A stretch of DNA of 64,000 nt from Thozetella sp. PMI_491 (lineage: Eukaryota > Ascomycota > Sordariomycetes > Chaetosphaeriales > Chaetosphaeriaceae): assembly GCA_021432635.1 (NCBI GenBank), contig MU270043.1, forward strand, positions 62,001 to 126,000, read 5' to 3'. Under the pieces are notes generated by a model. It worked only from the letters and a program-made list of their open reading frames with translations, was not told the DNA's origin and did not search any database. This document shows positions 11,501-20,248 of this stretch, one piece after another (position 1 is the stretch's first letter; every line of letters begins with the position of its first letter). The position numbers were made by a program, and so were the translations under genes.

Positions 11501-12331
11501 TGCGTACGACTCTAACTCCTGGTAGTAGGCATCATAAAGCCCCTCCAGTTCCTCCTCTATCGCGGTACGCTTCCGTCCGCATACGGTGCAGGAGCACGTG
11601 TGTTTCTGCTGCTCCTTCATCTTGCGCAGGACGGCGTCCTTCTCGACTTTGACGAGCGACTTGCGCTCGTCCTCCCCGAGGCCGAGCCAGAAGGCCTTAA
11701 TGCGCTCGCGCTCCTCCTGCGAGCTCGTGTTCCATATCTTCTCTTTGGAAATGCCTGGTCCGCGTGAGGGAGGATACGGGCCCGATGGCGGGACCAGGGA
11801 GTGATGATGTGTCGGGCTGTTGGGGGGTTCGTCGCCGCTCGCACCGACCTTCTGCTTCTTCTTCTTCTTCTTTGATTTCTTCGACTTCATCGGTTGGGGG
11901 TCGGCGAGGCCGTTCGTCTGGCCGTGGTTCGGGTGGTACTGCTCGGGTTCGTCGTCGCTGAACTCAGCGTCTCCTGCGGGCTGTTCGTGAGAGATAGGAG
12001 GGCTCGGAAGACCGGTGGGAGGCTCCTCCTCGAGCACGTTCTGCTGTGCCGCGGCCTTGGCCGCTGCCTTTGCCCGTCGCTTCTGCTTCTTCCGGTTCAC
12101 CATCTGGCTCGCACCGTTCGGGTCGTCGGGATGTGGCGCGTCGTGTGAGCTCGTGGGGGGGTGGGCGAGGGTCGGAGACGCCTGCGATGAGTCGGTCGAG
12201 AGATTTGCCTTGGGGACAGTGATGAACTTGGAGCCGTCCTTGTTGGTGTACTTCGCGGTGCCCTTCGTCGTCGGCGAGGCAGGGGGTTGGGCAGATGCCG
12301 CCGCCTGGTGCTGGCGATTGTTGGCGGGCAT
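8573..12331 (-). CDS. nst1: Stress response protein NST1
   Basis: A single-exon gene for a 1252-residue protein of the fungal NST1 family, named for a negative role in salt tolerance in yeast. The order of regions fits the family: a polar N-terminus (KYTNKDGSKFITVPKAN), a basic lysine run near residues 150-162 that could be a nuclear signal, and a middle part with VCGRKRTAIEEELEGLYDAYY. Acidic D/E-rich blocks follow around 320-360 and 470-490. The very long charged coiled coil (about 520-735) is rich in K, E, R and A. A proline-, glycine- and methionine-rich low-complexity half ends with a VRWVP motif and GEIGSP. The ATG at 12331 is the first in frame. The gene is probably constitutive; its molecular activity is unknown even in the family. 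Confidence 0.93.
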   Translation of the reverse strand: MPANNRQHQAAASAQPPASPTTKGTAKYTNKDGSKFITVPKANLSTDSSQASPTLAHPPTSSHDAPHPDDPNGASQMVNRKKQKRRAKAAAKAAAQQNVLEEEPPTGLPSPPISHEQPAGDAEFSDDEPEQYHPNHGQTNGLADPQPMKSKKSKKKKKKQKVGASGDEPPNSPTHHHSLVPPSGPYPPSRGPGISKEKIWNTSSQEERERIKAFWLGLGEDERKSLVKVEKDAVLRKMKEQQKHTCSCTVCGRKRTAIEEELEGLYDAYYQELESYANQPHHDAAQIMGPPRPLVSHGRMHPHSHRSNYNTHRPSQGQIVEDLSENEEDDEEADYSDEELEEEDDYSDEDASEELDRNDYPSDPHDLFGFGNNLQVQGRSLATILPSFLQSYSFSRSGGDAHSSLGGILTVADDLLKNDGKKFIEMMEQLAERRMAREEDAREQYDRNYSHLNGDRYSSANHAHPLPIDDEDDYDDEDDGEYDDEGDGDYESPGEEVAPSAWLAPDLSTILTHDNPQDTMTERQRMEEGRRMFQIFAARMFEQRVLTAYREKVAKERQQKLIEEIDDESRLEAQRKAKKAKEAQKRKDKAAKKKEAQAEEKARKEAEKAAEEAARLADEFRKAEEQRLRAEEKRKKKEAAKKAEEEERLRKEADRQRRVHEQKEKQAEVERKAREAKEREKRVKEEARQKEKDAREQKEREARERKERQDQDKRDKEARVKADREAKEKQKQEARAGNKAAAAFAPGPSITLAKRPAPHAVPTAVPALPQQPPASFASPQIPVATPALPKAPTPMRQRQASQQESVSASSQATTQPGSAASQTASPHPLTPVHTSPGPIGPPSKASSAGPPSIPQQASQATSPLAGVAKMAPLPGAFGMPPPMGVPFPPGLPGIPPGFGNPAFQPNMGGFRPAPGMMPMPPGINGPIGGRGFPGHPPPGFSQPLDAPSLAGMSPVFPPGLSKESGPSHSRQPSSGYEPGTPASSSQHIARPAPIGRPPSVVHGQRSASGASGPLGGFARPELEEHLGSSALLDDSDDPLHDFASMRRAAVPPGQRQPPAFPAGPFGHEPLFASAVNPWVPAVSAVSNPFGAVPAPPPGFGGHPLPGAIPWGLPGGGANPGFGGQVPIGRPSQPRSVAVRLMLCRACEEAAAEGAAADDGFIPLEVIKSKVDMFLKGEVPEQEMLILCDTEGNDNNGGGSFDTRSDSSNKTYVRWVPSSGPGGQPFLHRAVGAPGEIGSPKPDRHAGTFGSSR

Positions 12332-13517
12332 CCTTGGTGAATTATCGTGGTGCGCGGGCGACGGGTGGCGGTGTCATGAATCGCGCTGTTCTTCTCTCGC
12401 CAAATCCGTGACGCTCGGAGGGAATAGAAGCTGTGGCAGGGAGGCTTCGGGTTAGCGGGGGAGGGCGGCCAAGGCGGGAAATGAGCAGCGGGCCAGCGAT
12501 CGCAACGACGACCTTGGGCGGGCAGCAGGCTCGGCGGGCGGGAGCGTCAAAGGTGTGCAAAGGCCAGATCGGCTACGCAGGGAGGAGGCAGATATGGCCA
12601 GCCCTTGGATGGGGAGAGGGGCTAGCTCAATGCGAAGAGACTGGGGAAGGAACCAAGGGTACGGGGGGGACGGAGATATTGAGGCTTATTGGCCGGGGAG
12701 GTCGGAGGGAGACTCACAGTCGCAGCTAGGAGGACGTGTGAAGGGACGGGTTCGGTCTGGTGCAGGGTTGCAGGGCGGTGGCCGGCGCGGACCTCGGAGG
12801 CTGGAGTCGCGAGAGCGGTGCGAACAGCAAGCAGTTGTGACGATTCCTTCAATCTGTGCCGAACTTGATGTCGAAGGCAAATGTGGTTCCAGGTGCCCCA
12901 TCAAAGAATGGAGCAGCCACACGAGGCTAAAACACGTGATTTCCTCCTGCCAAACAGGCTCCGAACTCCAAACAGGGTCGAACCGCCCCGCCCTGTCGGT
13001 GGCCTGAACTGGCGCAGGCCCGTTTCCAAACTCTATAACCTGAGCCGCCTCCCCCTCGGAGCCTGGCCCCCTCTCCCATCCCATAGGTAGGCTCGATAGG
13101 CACAGTGCAGCCCTGCCCTGAGCTCTAGGTGCGCCCGTGGCGGGGCAGGGGATGCCACCAATTGGGCCTCGACAGGCCCTCTCCAGCATCCAGCATTAGG
13201 CCAAACGCAGTCGGAGATGCACCTCGTGGCCGTGGATTCTGGTGACCCAGCCCCGAATCCACCACTTCCCGGCGCCTAACGTGAGCGGAGTGCCAAGCCG
13301 AGCGACGTCAGGGCCGTTTGTCTGGAATGTTTGCCCGCTAGCGCAAGACGAGGGCAAACAAAACATAAGACGTCCCGAAAAGGCTGCGTAGCCTTTCCGC
13401 CGACGGGCTGCCTCAAAATCCGTGTTTATTTTTTCTTCCTCCCTCCTCTTTTTTTGCCACTTAATATTTACAATATGCACTATATGAAGTTCAGCGTGTC
13501 CGGGGTATAGCACTTGC
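12332..13517. other. Upstream region of NST1
   Basis: It probably contains the promoter and long 5' leader of NST1. Several open frames overlap on both strands but none has family resemblance. I see no RNA gene. Confidence 0.5.
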
Positions 13518-14018
13518 CTACATCAGCCAGTCTTTGGCCAATAGTTTACAACACAAAATGGTAGTTCTCGAATCACCCATGTCGCATGTGTGCGTGCTCA
13601 GGACTCGGGTCTGCAAACTCGGTGGGGGCCCATCGAGGTTCTCGACCACAAACAGCATGCCATCGCACCGGCGAGGCCCGTCGTCGGCTCCCAGCCGAGC
13701 CTTTCCCACCTCTGTATGCAAGAGCTCATCATTGGGCTCCCGCCAGACTTTTGTCTTTGAACAAGCAGGCCATGTTGGAGCCGACTCAAATCCTTCTAGT
13801 CTAGTCCGGCCCCGGAGCTCTGAAGCCGGCCGAGAATGGCTGTAGTTCGTATTGATTCCAGCCCGTACCGGCTGCACCGGTGCTCCGCCGATCCCCTGGG
13901 TCACAATACGCGAGAGTTGACGGCTTGCGCCGCGTCCCTGCTCGGGAGCGAAGGCCTCCCGGCCGGGGTCCCGCTCGGTATCCATGTCCATCCGCGAGTT
14001 ACACAAGAGAAACAACAC
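13518..14018 (-). CDS. Possible downstream exon of the cysteine-pair candidate gene
   Basis: This open frame has codon use like the real genes around it, for example the stretches EAFAPEQGRGASRQLS and CDGMLFVVENLDGPPP. It starts without an ATG (the first codon is GTG), so it would have to be a 3' exon or a frameshifted continuation of the candidate gene just upstream on the same strand. I could not find a convincing intron joining the two, because the upstream frame ends at 14030 and the donors nearby are poor. I recognise no domain. Confidence 0.3.
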   Translation of the reverse strand: MLFLLCNSRMDMDTERDPGREAFAPEQGRGASRQLSRIVTQGIGGAPVQPVRAGINTNYSHSRPASELRGRTRLEGFESAPTWPACSKTKVWREPNDELLHTEVGKARLGADDGPRRCDGMLFVVENLDGPPPSLQTRVLSTHTCDMGDSRTTILCCKLLAKDWLM

Positions 14019-14029
14019 CGCCGGCCCGA

Positions 14030-14673
14030 TTATCTTGCTCGGCTCTCGACAGCATCTGCACCCTCGGACAGCTCATGGCATTCTCCTGCGACACGTTGGG
14101 CACGCTTTTCCTGCTCAAGACGGATGCGGTACAAGCGCGTGCGGATGTCTCGGCGAATGTCCTTCGGACGGGCGTGCATCTTATGTCTGTATTGAAGCAG
14201 GCTTCTGTTCTCCTGGCACGGTCCTCCTCCCGGGTTTTGTTGAGATGATCTTCAAGTAGCTCCCGAGCTCGCAGCAGGGGCGACACGAGCCCGCCTGCAA
14301 GTCCCGTGGGCGGCGTCACCTACGCGAGAGCTTTCTTTGCGTCGACTGGCCCATCAGCCACCGCGGGGGCCCCGGGAGTCGATGTCGCTAGTCCTAATCC
14401 AGGACACAGTCCTCTCCCAGGGCTCCCAGGGCCGCCAGGGTCCCCATAGCATTTGGTGCACAGCCTCGCTGCCACCAGCTCATAGCACGCCGGCCCGGCG
14501 CCATGATTCCCATCATTTACGATGCCTGGGCCTATCAGCGGCCCCCGAGAACCCTGGCTGGGCAAGCTGGACCCGACAGGAGCATCACAACCGCTGCAGA
14601 AACGCCGAGAGCTTGCTGCAGCTGATGCAGGACTAGGTTGCCTCGCAGCGGCCTTTTGGCTCGTGTTGCTCAC
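14030..14673 (-). CDS. Candidate small protein with two CxxC pairs, unknown
   Basis: A tentative two-exon gene of 168 residues. Minus-strand exons are 14673-14324 and 14186-14030, with a 137-base intron (GTAGGT donor, TTCAATACAG acceptor) that keeps the frame. Exon 1 encodes a serine- and alanine-rich start, FCSGCDAPVGSS, a glycine- and proline-rich stretch and RLCTKCYGDPGG. The two CxxC pairs about 44 residues apart could bind zinc. Exon 2 encodes a basic helical segment including ARPKDIRRDIRTRLYRIRLE, which has good coding character. I do not recognise the family, and the 3' end may be wrong (see the open frame at 13518-14018). Confidence 0.42.
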
Positions 14674-14966
14674 TTAGCTCCGCCCTAGGCTAGCCCACAC
14701 GCGTTCAGCAGCTCATGCCGGCGGCCGGACGGCGTCATCGGTCACGGCAGTCGGGCAGTCGATGCTGGAGCCCAAGGATTCTATGTGGCAGCCAAGACTC
14801 TGCAAGGCGAGGAGAGCGGTAAGGATATCCAGGCAGGGAGTGTTTTTTCCGTCGAAGGAAGCGGCCTTGCCTCTTAATTTTTAAGATGAAGGAAAGAGGG
14901 AAGGTAAGCTATAAAACAGGGCTGTTCGGCGCTCCTAGCCGCGGGCTAAGGGAAAATGCTTGGTTT

Positions 14967-15052
14967 CCCAGTCCCAGTCCAAGTCCCAGTCCTAGTCCCA
15001 GTCCTAGTCCCAGTTCCAGTTCCAGTTCCAGTCCCAGTCCCGGTCCCCAGTC
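14967..15052 (+). repeat. Degenerate CCCAGT hexamer array
   Basis: About fourteen tandem copies of CCCAGT and close variants (CCTAGT, TCCAGT, CCAAGT) lie about 400 bases upstream of the rho2 start. They are out of any gene I can support, although they keep one frame open by chance. Confidence 0.85.
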
Positions 15053-15331
15053 AGCGCAGTCCCAGTCGCCGTCGCAGCTCGCATGTGCCAGTGTCGTCAG
15101 TGGGGGGGTCATTTCAGATTTCAGGCCTGAGACGTTATGTAATCGCCCCCGTTCAGCTACCTCTTCCAGGCTACCTATCTATCAGTCCACCCTTCCCCTC
15201 AAAAATTGTTGCGGCGCAGCTGCTGTCGGTCGGTTTTGGTTTTCTCACCAGTCTCCCAACACGCGCGGCTCAGCCAGGACGCATCCCCAATTAATTCTTT
15301 TCGCCCGACACCCTCGCACCCAAGGCCAGCA

Positions 15332-15337
15332 TATAAG
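15332..15337 (+). promoter_or_regulatory. TATA-like element of rho2
   Basis: The sequence ATATAAGC lies about 120 bases before the rho2 ATG and is followed by a CT-rich stretch. It is a plausible core promoter. Confidence 0.35.
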
Positions 15338-15451
15338 CGACCCGGCCCCCTTTCCCCCCCAGCACACACACTTCTTCGCGTCGACTTGAGGCTTCGGTTG
15401 GCGCAAAGAAGCTCCTGCCTTTTCCTGACCCGGTACGCCATTCTGCCAGCC

Positions 15452-16650
15452 ATGGCGAGTCAAGCCCAGAATGTTATCCGCAGGTAAGCCATGGCCTCTC
15501 GACCGACTCGTCTCGCAGCCCAGTTGCTTCGCTGCCCGCTTCCACCCCTCACGTCGCCCCAATTCGACCTCGACCACCCTCCACTATCCAATTCGCAGCC
15601 TCTAACGCCAATTTGCTTGTAGGAAGCTCGTCATCATCGGCGATGGTGCTTGCGGCAAGACCAGTCTGCTGAGCGTTTTCACGCTCGGCTACTTTCCAAC
15701 AGTGAGTCCCCCCCCCCTTCTCCTTGCGAATCGCCTCGGCCTGCTTGGCGCCGAGTCCCCTCTCCGTCTTGTCCCGGCTCTCCTGTCCTCCTAACTAACT
15801 GTGATTGCTTCTAGCACTACGTAAGTCGATTGCATGGGCCTTGTCGAGGAAACCCACCGAGACGATCTCTCCGCCGCCGGTTCCTGCCGATCGCCCATGA
15901 CTAACATCCATCGCCTCAGATTCCCACAGTTTTCGAGAACTACGTGACCGACTGTCGCGTAGATGGAAAGTCCGTCCAGCTTGCGCTCTGGGATACGGCA
16001 GGACAGGAAGATTACGAGCGGTTGCGGCCGCTGGCTTACTCAAAGGCCCATGTAATCCTCATAGGATTCTCGGTGGACACCCCCGATTCCCTCGACAATG
16101 TGAAGCACAAGGTTGGTATCCCCCCCCCCCCCCCCCTTTCCAATTACTGTGGCCGGCCACACCCTCAACTCGTGCCTGCATACCCTCAAAGAATGACTTC
16201 ACGATCGAGGCACATCATACCTCAATTGCCGGTGCGACCCTGTGGCACCATGCAATCTTATTCGTCCAACGGGTCGTCAGCACCAGGCATATCGTATGAC
16301 GGACATGGGGATGCAACAGAAGGCGTGAACGATGAACGGTTGGCTGACCGAATCCGCAGTGGGTTGTAGAAGCGACCGAGAAGTGCCCGGGGGTGCCCAT
16401 CATCCTCGTTGGTCTGAAGAAGGACCTGCGCGGAGACCCTGTTGCGGTCGAGGAGATGCGCAAGAAATCGCTGCGCTTCGTGACGGAACACGACGGCGAG
16501 GCCGCGGCCCGTGAGATCGGTGCCCGCAAGTACCTGGAATGCTCAAGCCTTAGCGGGGAAGGCGTCGACGACGTGTTTGAGGCCGCCACGAGAGCGGCTC
16601 TACTCACCTTCGAGAAGGGCGAGGGCGGCGGTTGCTGCGTCATCTTATAA
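15452..16650 (+). CDS. rho2: Rho-type small GTPase Rho2
   Basis: A 199-residue Rho GTPase of the Rho2 branch, which signals to cell-wall synthesis and polarised growth at the plasma membrane. Exons are 15452-15483, 15623-15701, 15815-15820, 15920-16111 and 16360-16650. Motifs include the P-loop GDGACGKT (17-24), the switch I region [13 protein letters not shown], the switch [15 protein letters not shown], and a C-terminal CVIL prenylation box preceded by another cysteine, so it is likely geranylgeranylated. Exon 3 is only six bases and encodes the His-Tyr of switch I. Without it the effector loop would lose two residues, so it must be used. The introns on both sides have good donors (GTGAGT, GTAAGT) and CTAAC branch sites. 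The last intron carries about 17 C. Confidence 0.95.
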
Positions 16651-17534
16651 GGAGAAGCTCCGGCACAGAATGCAACGACGTTTCGCGATACCTGAACACG
16701 CCGGATCTTGGAACCCCATCCCTCCCAGGATAAACCAACCGTGGAACTTTTTTCGGGGTATTACAGGACAGAACGGACGAGGAACCCACGGCGCGGTCGC
16801 CGTGCTCCCCATGCACATGCACACGCCCACCTTCAACTCAACACCTAACCTTGCTTCGCCCCTCGCCAACACGCGCTCTTTCCAAACTATACTTTTTTAT
16901 CGAGAACGAAACGAAGATAATGACCAACCGTCACCGCACACCACACAACACCATTACCTACCTCTTTTCCACACTTGGCGCGGCTGTCCCTGGCCTATGA
17001 ACTGGACGGCCCAAGACCGGCGCCCGGAGCATGCACCGAGGGGCTGCACATTCCGCAGTGTATGAATACATCAATATAGACTTCCTTCTTTTGACTTGGG
17101 GGCAAAGGGGTCGGGGGCTTCCTTTGGAGCGTACATTGGGATCGGCTCTTGGGGAAGGGCACAGCGGCTGGATGTTGTTGGCCTTAACGAGCCTGCTTTT
17201 TATCTACATATGGAGAATGGAGCATGGAAGACTGACCTGACCTGCTGAGGGGAACAGCGACCAGAATGCAAAGTCTAGCAGGCAAAAGCGAGCAAAGCAG
17301 CTTGATTGAATAACACATATTTGCATTGTTTGAACATAGAGGACGCATGCAGGACGAGGCTTGCAGCCTATGAAGTGCCCGGGTGTCTCCTCTCGCTCGG
17401 GGTGATGGTATAGTGGTACATAATACAATGTTGGTCGTCCGCTCCCCAAGCCTAGCTAGACCCACCTACGCAATGGATGCTATTGAAACACATGGAGAGA
17501 ACGAGCCAATGCCCAATGAATCAGGACCGGCCCA
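16651..17534. other. Convergent intergenic region
   Basis: It lies between the 3' ends of rho2 (+) and mL40 (-). I see no gene in it. Confidence 0.6.
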
Positions 17535-18161
17535 TCACGCCTTCCAGTCGTGGTTCCACGCAACCTTTGCCGGGGTATCCGTCTGCGCCCTCGCATACTC
17601 GATCGGAATCCCCCCTTGGGCGTGCAGGCCCTTCTTCTCCATGGCGACTCGGTACAGGTATCCCTTCTCTCGCGTGCCCGGCCCCTCGGTGAGCCGAAGT
17701 TCCTCACACGCGTTGTACATGCTCTGGTACATGCGCATACGGTTGCGCTCGCGCGCGTCGCGCTGCTGGCGGAGGTACAGCAGCCAGGCGCGGTGGATCG
17801 TCCAGTGCCTAAGGTGGCGGTTACGGCCCATGCGCAGCGGCGGCGGAATGACGCGCGGGTTCAGCAGTCCGAAGTGCTTCTTCATGTTGACGATCTTGGG
17901 GTCCTCCACCACGCGGCCCTTGCGGCCCTTGCTCCTCGAGGCGGCTTTCGCCTTGGCCTTTGCAGCGGCCATGGCCATTGCTTGCGGGTTGGGCTTCTTT
18001 TTGGGCGCTGGGCCTCCCTTCGACGGCGCTGGCGTGGTCGTGAAGGTGCGCTGGGCGGCGGCCGTCGCGGCCGCGACGGACGGCCGGATGATGGAGATGG
18101 ATGTCCTCGCCGGAGCCATCAGGAGCGAGGCGAGGCCTCCCAGATTAAATACCGACGCCAT
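17535..18161 (-). CDS. mrpl28: Mitochondrial large-subunit ribosomal protein mL40 (MRPL28)
   Basis: A single-exon gene for a 208-residue protein of the mitochondrial ribosome large subunit (MRP-L28/mL40 family). The first 40 residues or so are basic and alanine- and serine-rich with RTFTTTPAP, a probable import presequence and cleavage region. A basic low-complexity stretch (KKKPNPQAMAMAAAKAKAKA) follows. The conserved core (about 95-170) contains RVIPPPLRMGRNRHLRHWTI, HRAWLLYLRQQ and MRMYQSMYNACEELR. The end AKVAWNHDWKA suits the family. The start is the first ATG. Confidence 0.88.
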   Translation of the reverse strand: MASVFNLGGLASLLMAPARTSISIIRPSVAAATAAAQRTFTTTPAPSKGGPAPKKKPNPQAMAMAAAKAKAKAASRSKGRKGRVVEDPKIVNMKKHFGLLNPRVIPPPLRMGRNRHLRHWTIHRAWLLYLRQQRDARERNRMRMYQSMYNACEELRLTEGPGTREKGYLYRVAMEKKGLHAQGGIPIEYARAQTDTPAKVAWNHDWKA

Positions 18162-19756
18162 ATTGTTCGCTGTTCCCAGATGTGCGAGCCTTCCAGGCTC
18201 GGGTAGGCGGTGGACGTCCGGTAGGGGGCTCGCGTGATGCTCGGCCCAGGTCGCAGTCGCACCGTTGCGAAAGCCGCAGGGTGCTGTCGATTGGCCTAAA
18301 CAAGTGCTTTATTGCTCTCGGGATCTTGGTACGGAGTGTCGTCGGCGAGGTCGCTAGGTCGTTCGAATTGGACGATCCACTGCTCAGTACAATGAGCTAT
18401 CTCCGAGGACTGCCTGAGGTAGATGCGGTGTTGAAATGCTTAGCAGAAAAAAGAGCAGAATTTCCAAACGAAAAAGTGGGTCCTTCCTACCAGACACGAG
18501 AATCGAGTCCCGTCTTTCCCCTGGTTCCGTTGAGCAGGGGTAGCTCTATTGGCCCCACCCGACTTCGATAGCTGCTCAACCGACCCGCAAATGACATAGA
18601 TGAATACAACGCTCGGTCCGCTCCGCTGCTTTCCATAGGAGGCGCCCCTATGCTTGTCGGTCCAGTATTGAGGCTCTATTGTTCAGTGCTATCTGTTCAC
18701 TTACACTATAAACGCTAATGCTCATTCTTCCTAGTCCATAGGTTGCCTCGTTATGGCTGTGGTGTGTCGCTATTTTCCACCAGCGGTCCATCGTGCTTGA
18801 CGAGGATGCTCAAGGAGTGACCAAGAGCCTTGGGGCAAGATGGAGTGGCGTTCAAAAGAACAGTTTGTTTTCCCATGGTCTTTTTATCATATCTCTTCCA
18901 ACGCTATTACAGATCATGGTCCTGTAGGCATCGCTAGGACAAGGTCAAGTAACTCATGGTTGCCCAGAGGAAATTAGTTGAACCTTGCAACCGCAATAGT
19001 TCCATTCACTGGAAGACCGAGTTCTGTTTGACCGAGTCGTGGATCCTGACCAACATCATAATGATGCCAGCTCCTTGATTCAGTTTGTGCGCTGAAAATA
19101 TATTGTTTTCTTTGCATTGTTAGATTTCTAGCAACTCTAAGTGCTATCCGCCTGTTAGGTATTTCTCCCCGCTCATAACGTCACTTCAAGTAATTCTGTC
19201 TCTCTCTGATGGAGAGAGAACATGTCTGTGAGAATATTTGAATAGATTCTTGGTTATCGTCAATAACACATTAGTAATTGAGATATATCCCACGACAGAA
19301 AGCACCAAAATTCGGCTGGGGTTCGTCCTCGCTGAGTTGTTGTCCTCTCGTCGTTCCCAGAGTTATGGAATTACTATTCATTATTTACTTGTTAAATTGA
19401 CGATATGGTGCTATGGCTAGCTAGCTCTCTTACTCCAGCTTGCCCTAACTTTGAAAAAATCCAACTTCCCTCGATAAAGAAGGTATCCTATACCTCTTCC
19501 CTTTGCCTCCCTCTCTAGTCCGGAGGACGGATGAAACGAGACTGCGATTCTACCCTGCATAACTAGACAACTTCGATCATGACCTTCTCAACCTTTGTCT
19601 GCAACTCCATCACGACTTCTTGGCATGAAACGATGTAGTGTTCAAATTCATGTCATGGGGTCATCAATTTGCATTCGAGGAAAGCGTTCACCAGACGATG
19701 GCGTCGCTCATAGGCTTGCGTCAGCTGGTCGCGGGTGACCCGATAGAGGTGATACA
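18162..19756. other. Gene-free 1.6 kb, more A/T-rich
   Basis: Nothing in this stretch has coding character. Base use is richer in A/T than in the flanking core genes from about 18600 on. I checked 18476-18600 for a tRNA and found no acceptable box pair. It may be a decayed or rapidly evolving spacer at the border of the accessory stretch. Confidence 0.5.
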
Positions 19757-20248
19757 TTACGGTCGCCGGCTCAAGCCATTCGGAGCACCTACCAGACCTT
19801 CTTCAACGTCACCATCTGACTTTGCAGCCACCTGTTGCTGTGCACGAGCCGATTCCGGGAAATGAACACTGTACAATACGTGGGAACTGCTTGTGAGTAA
19901 TGTGGCCGATGCCTCAAACTGGTGCCTCTCCGGCCAGCATGCCAACGAAGCCCAAATAGAGGACCCCAACCCTGACTGTATCGCAAAAATCGCGAAATTA
20001 GCTTAACCGGTCGATGAAGACCATCCATGGATACCATTTCCATGGGAAAATAAGGAGCTGGAAGAGAGAGGCGGTTGTTGAGCTTGGAACGACATGTGTG
20101 GGTGTTACTTCCGATAATGCCTAGCTGCTGCCATATTTCTGTCACAGCACTACACGAAACTAGAACGACGAAACGAAAATTGAGACACTTTCCTCCAACT
20201 CATGACTGTGCCTAGGTGAACACCAAGAGCTTCTTGGTTTGTCAAAGC

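Larger units (their letters stand above)
14674..15451. other. Upstream region of rho2
   Basis: It holds the intergenic space between the minus-strand candidate gene and rho2. It contains a pyrimidine-rich hexamer array (14967-15052), a long CT-rich leader and a TATA-like site close to rho2. Confidence 0.55.

Noticed and set aside
18476-18600. Possible tRNA near GAATCGAGTCCCG
   Set aside because: One B-box-like string is present, but no A box at the right distance and no acceptor stem could be paired on either strand.
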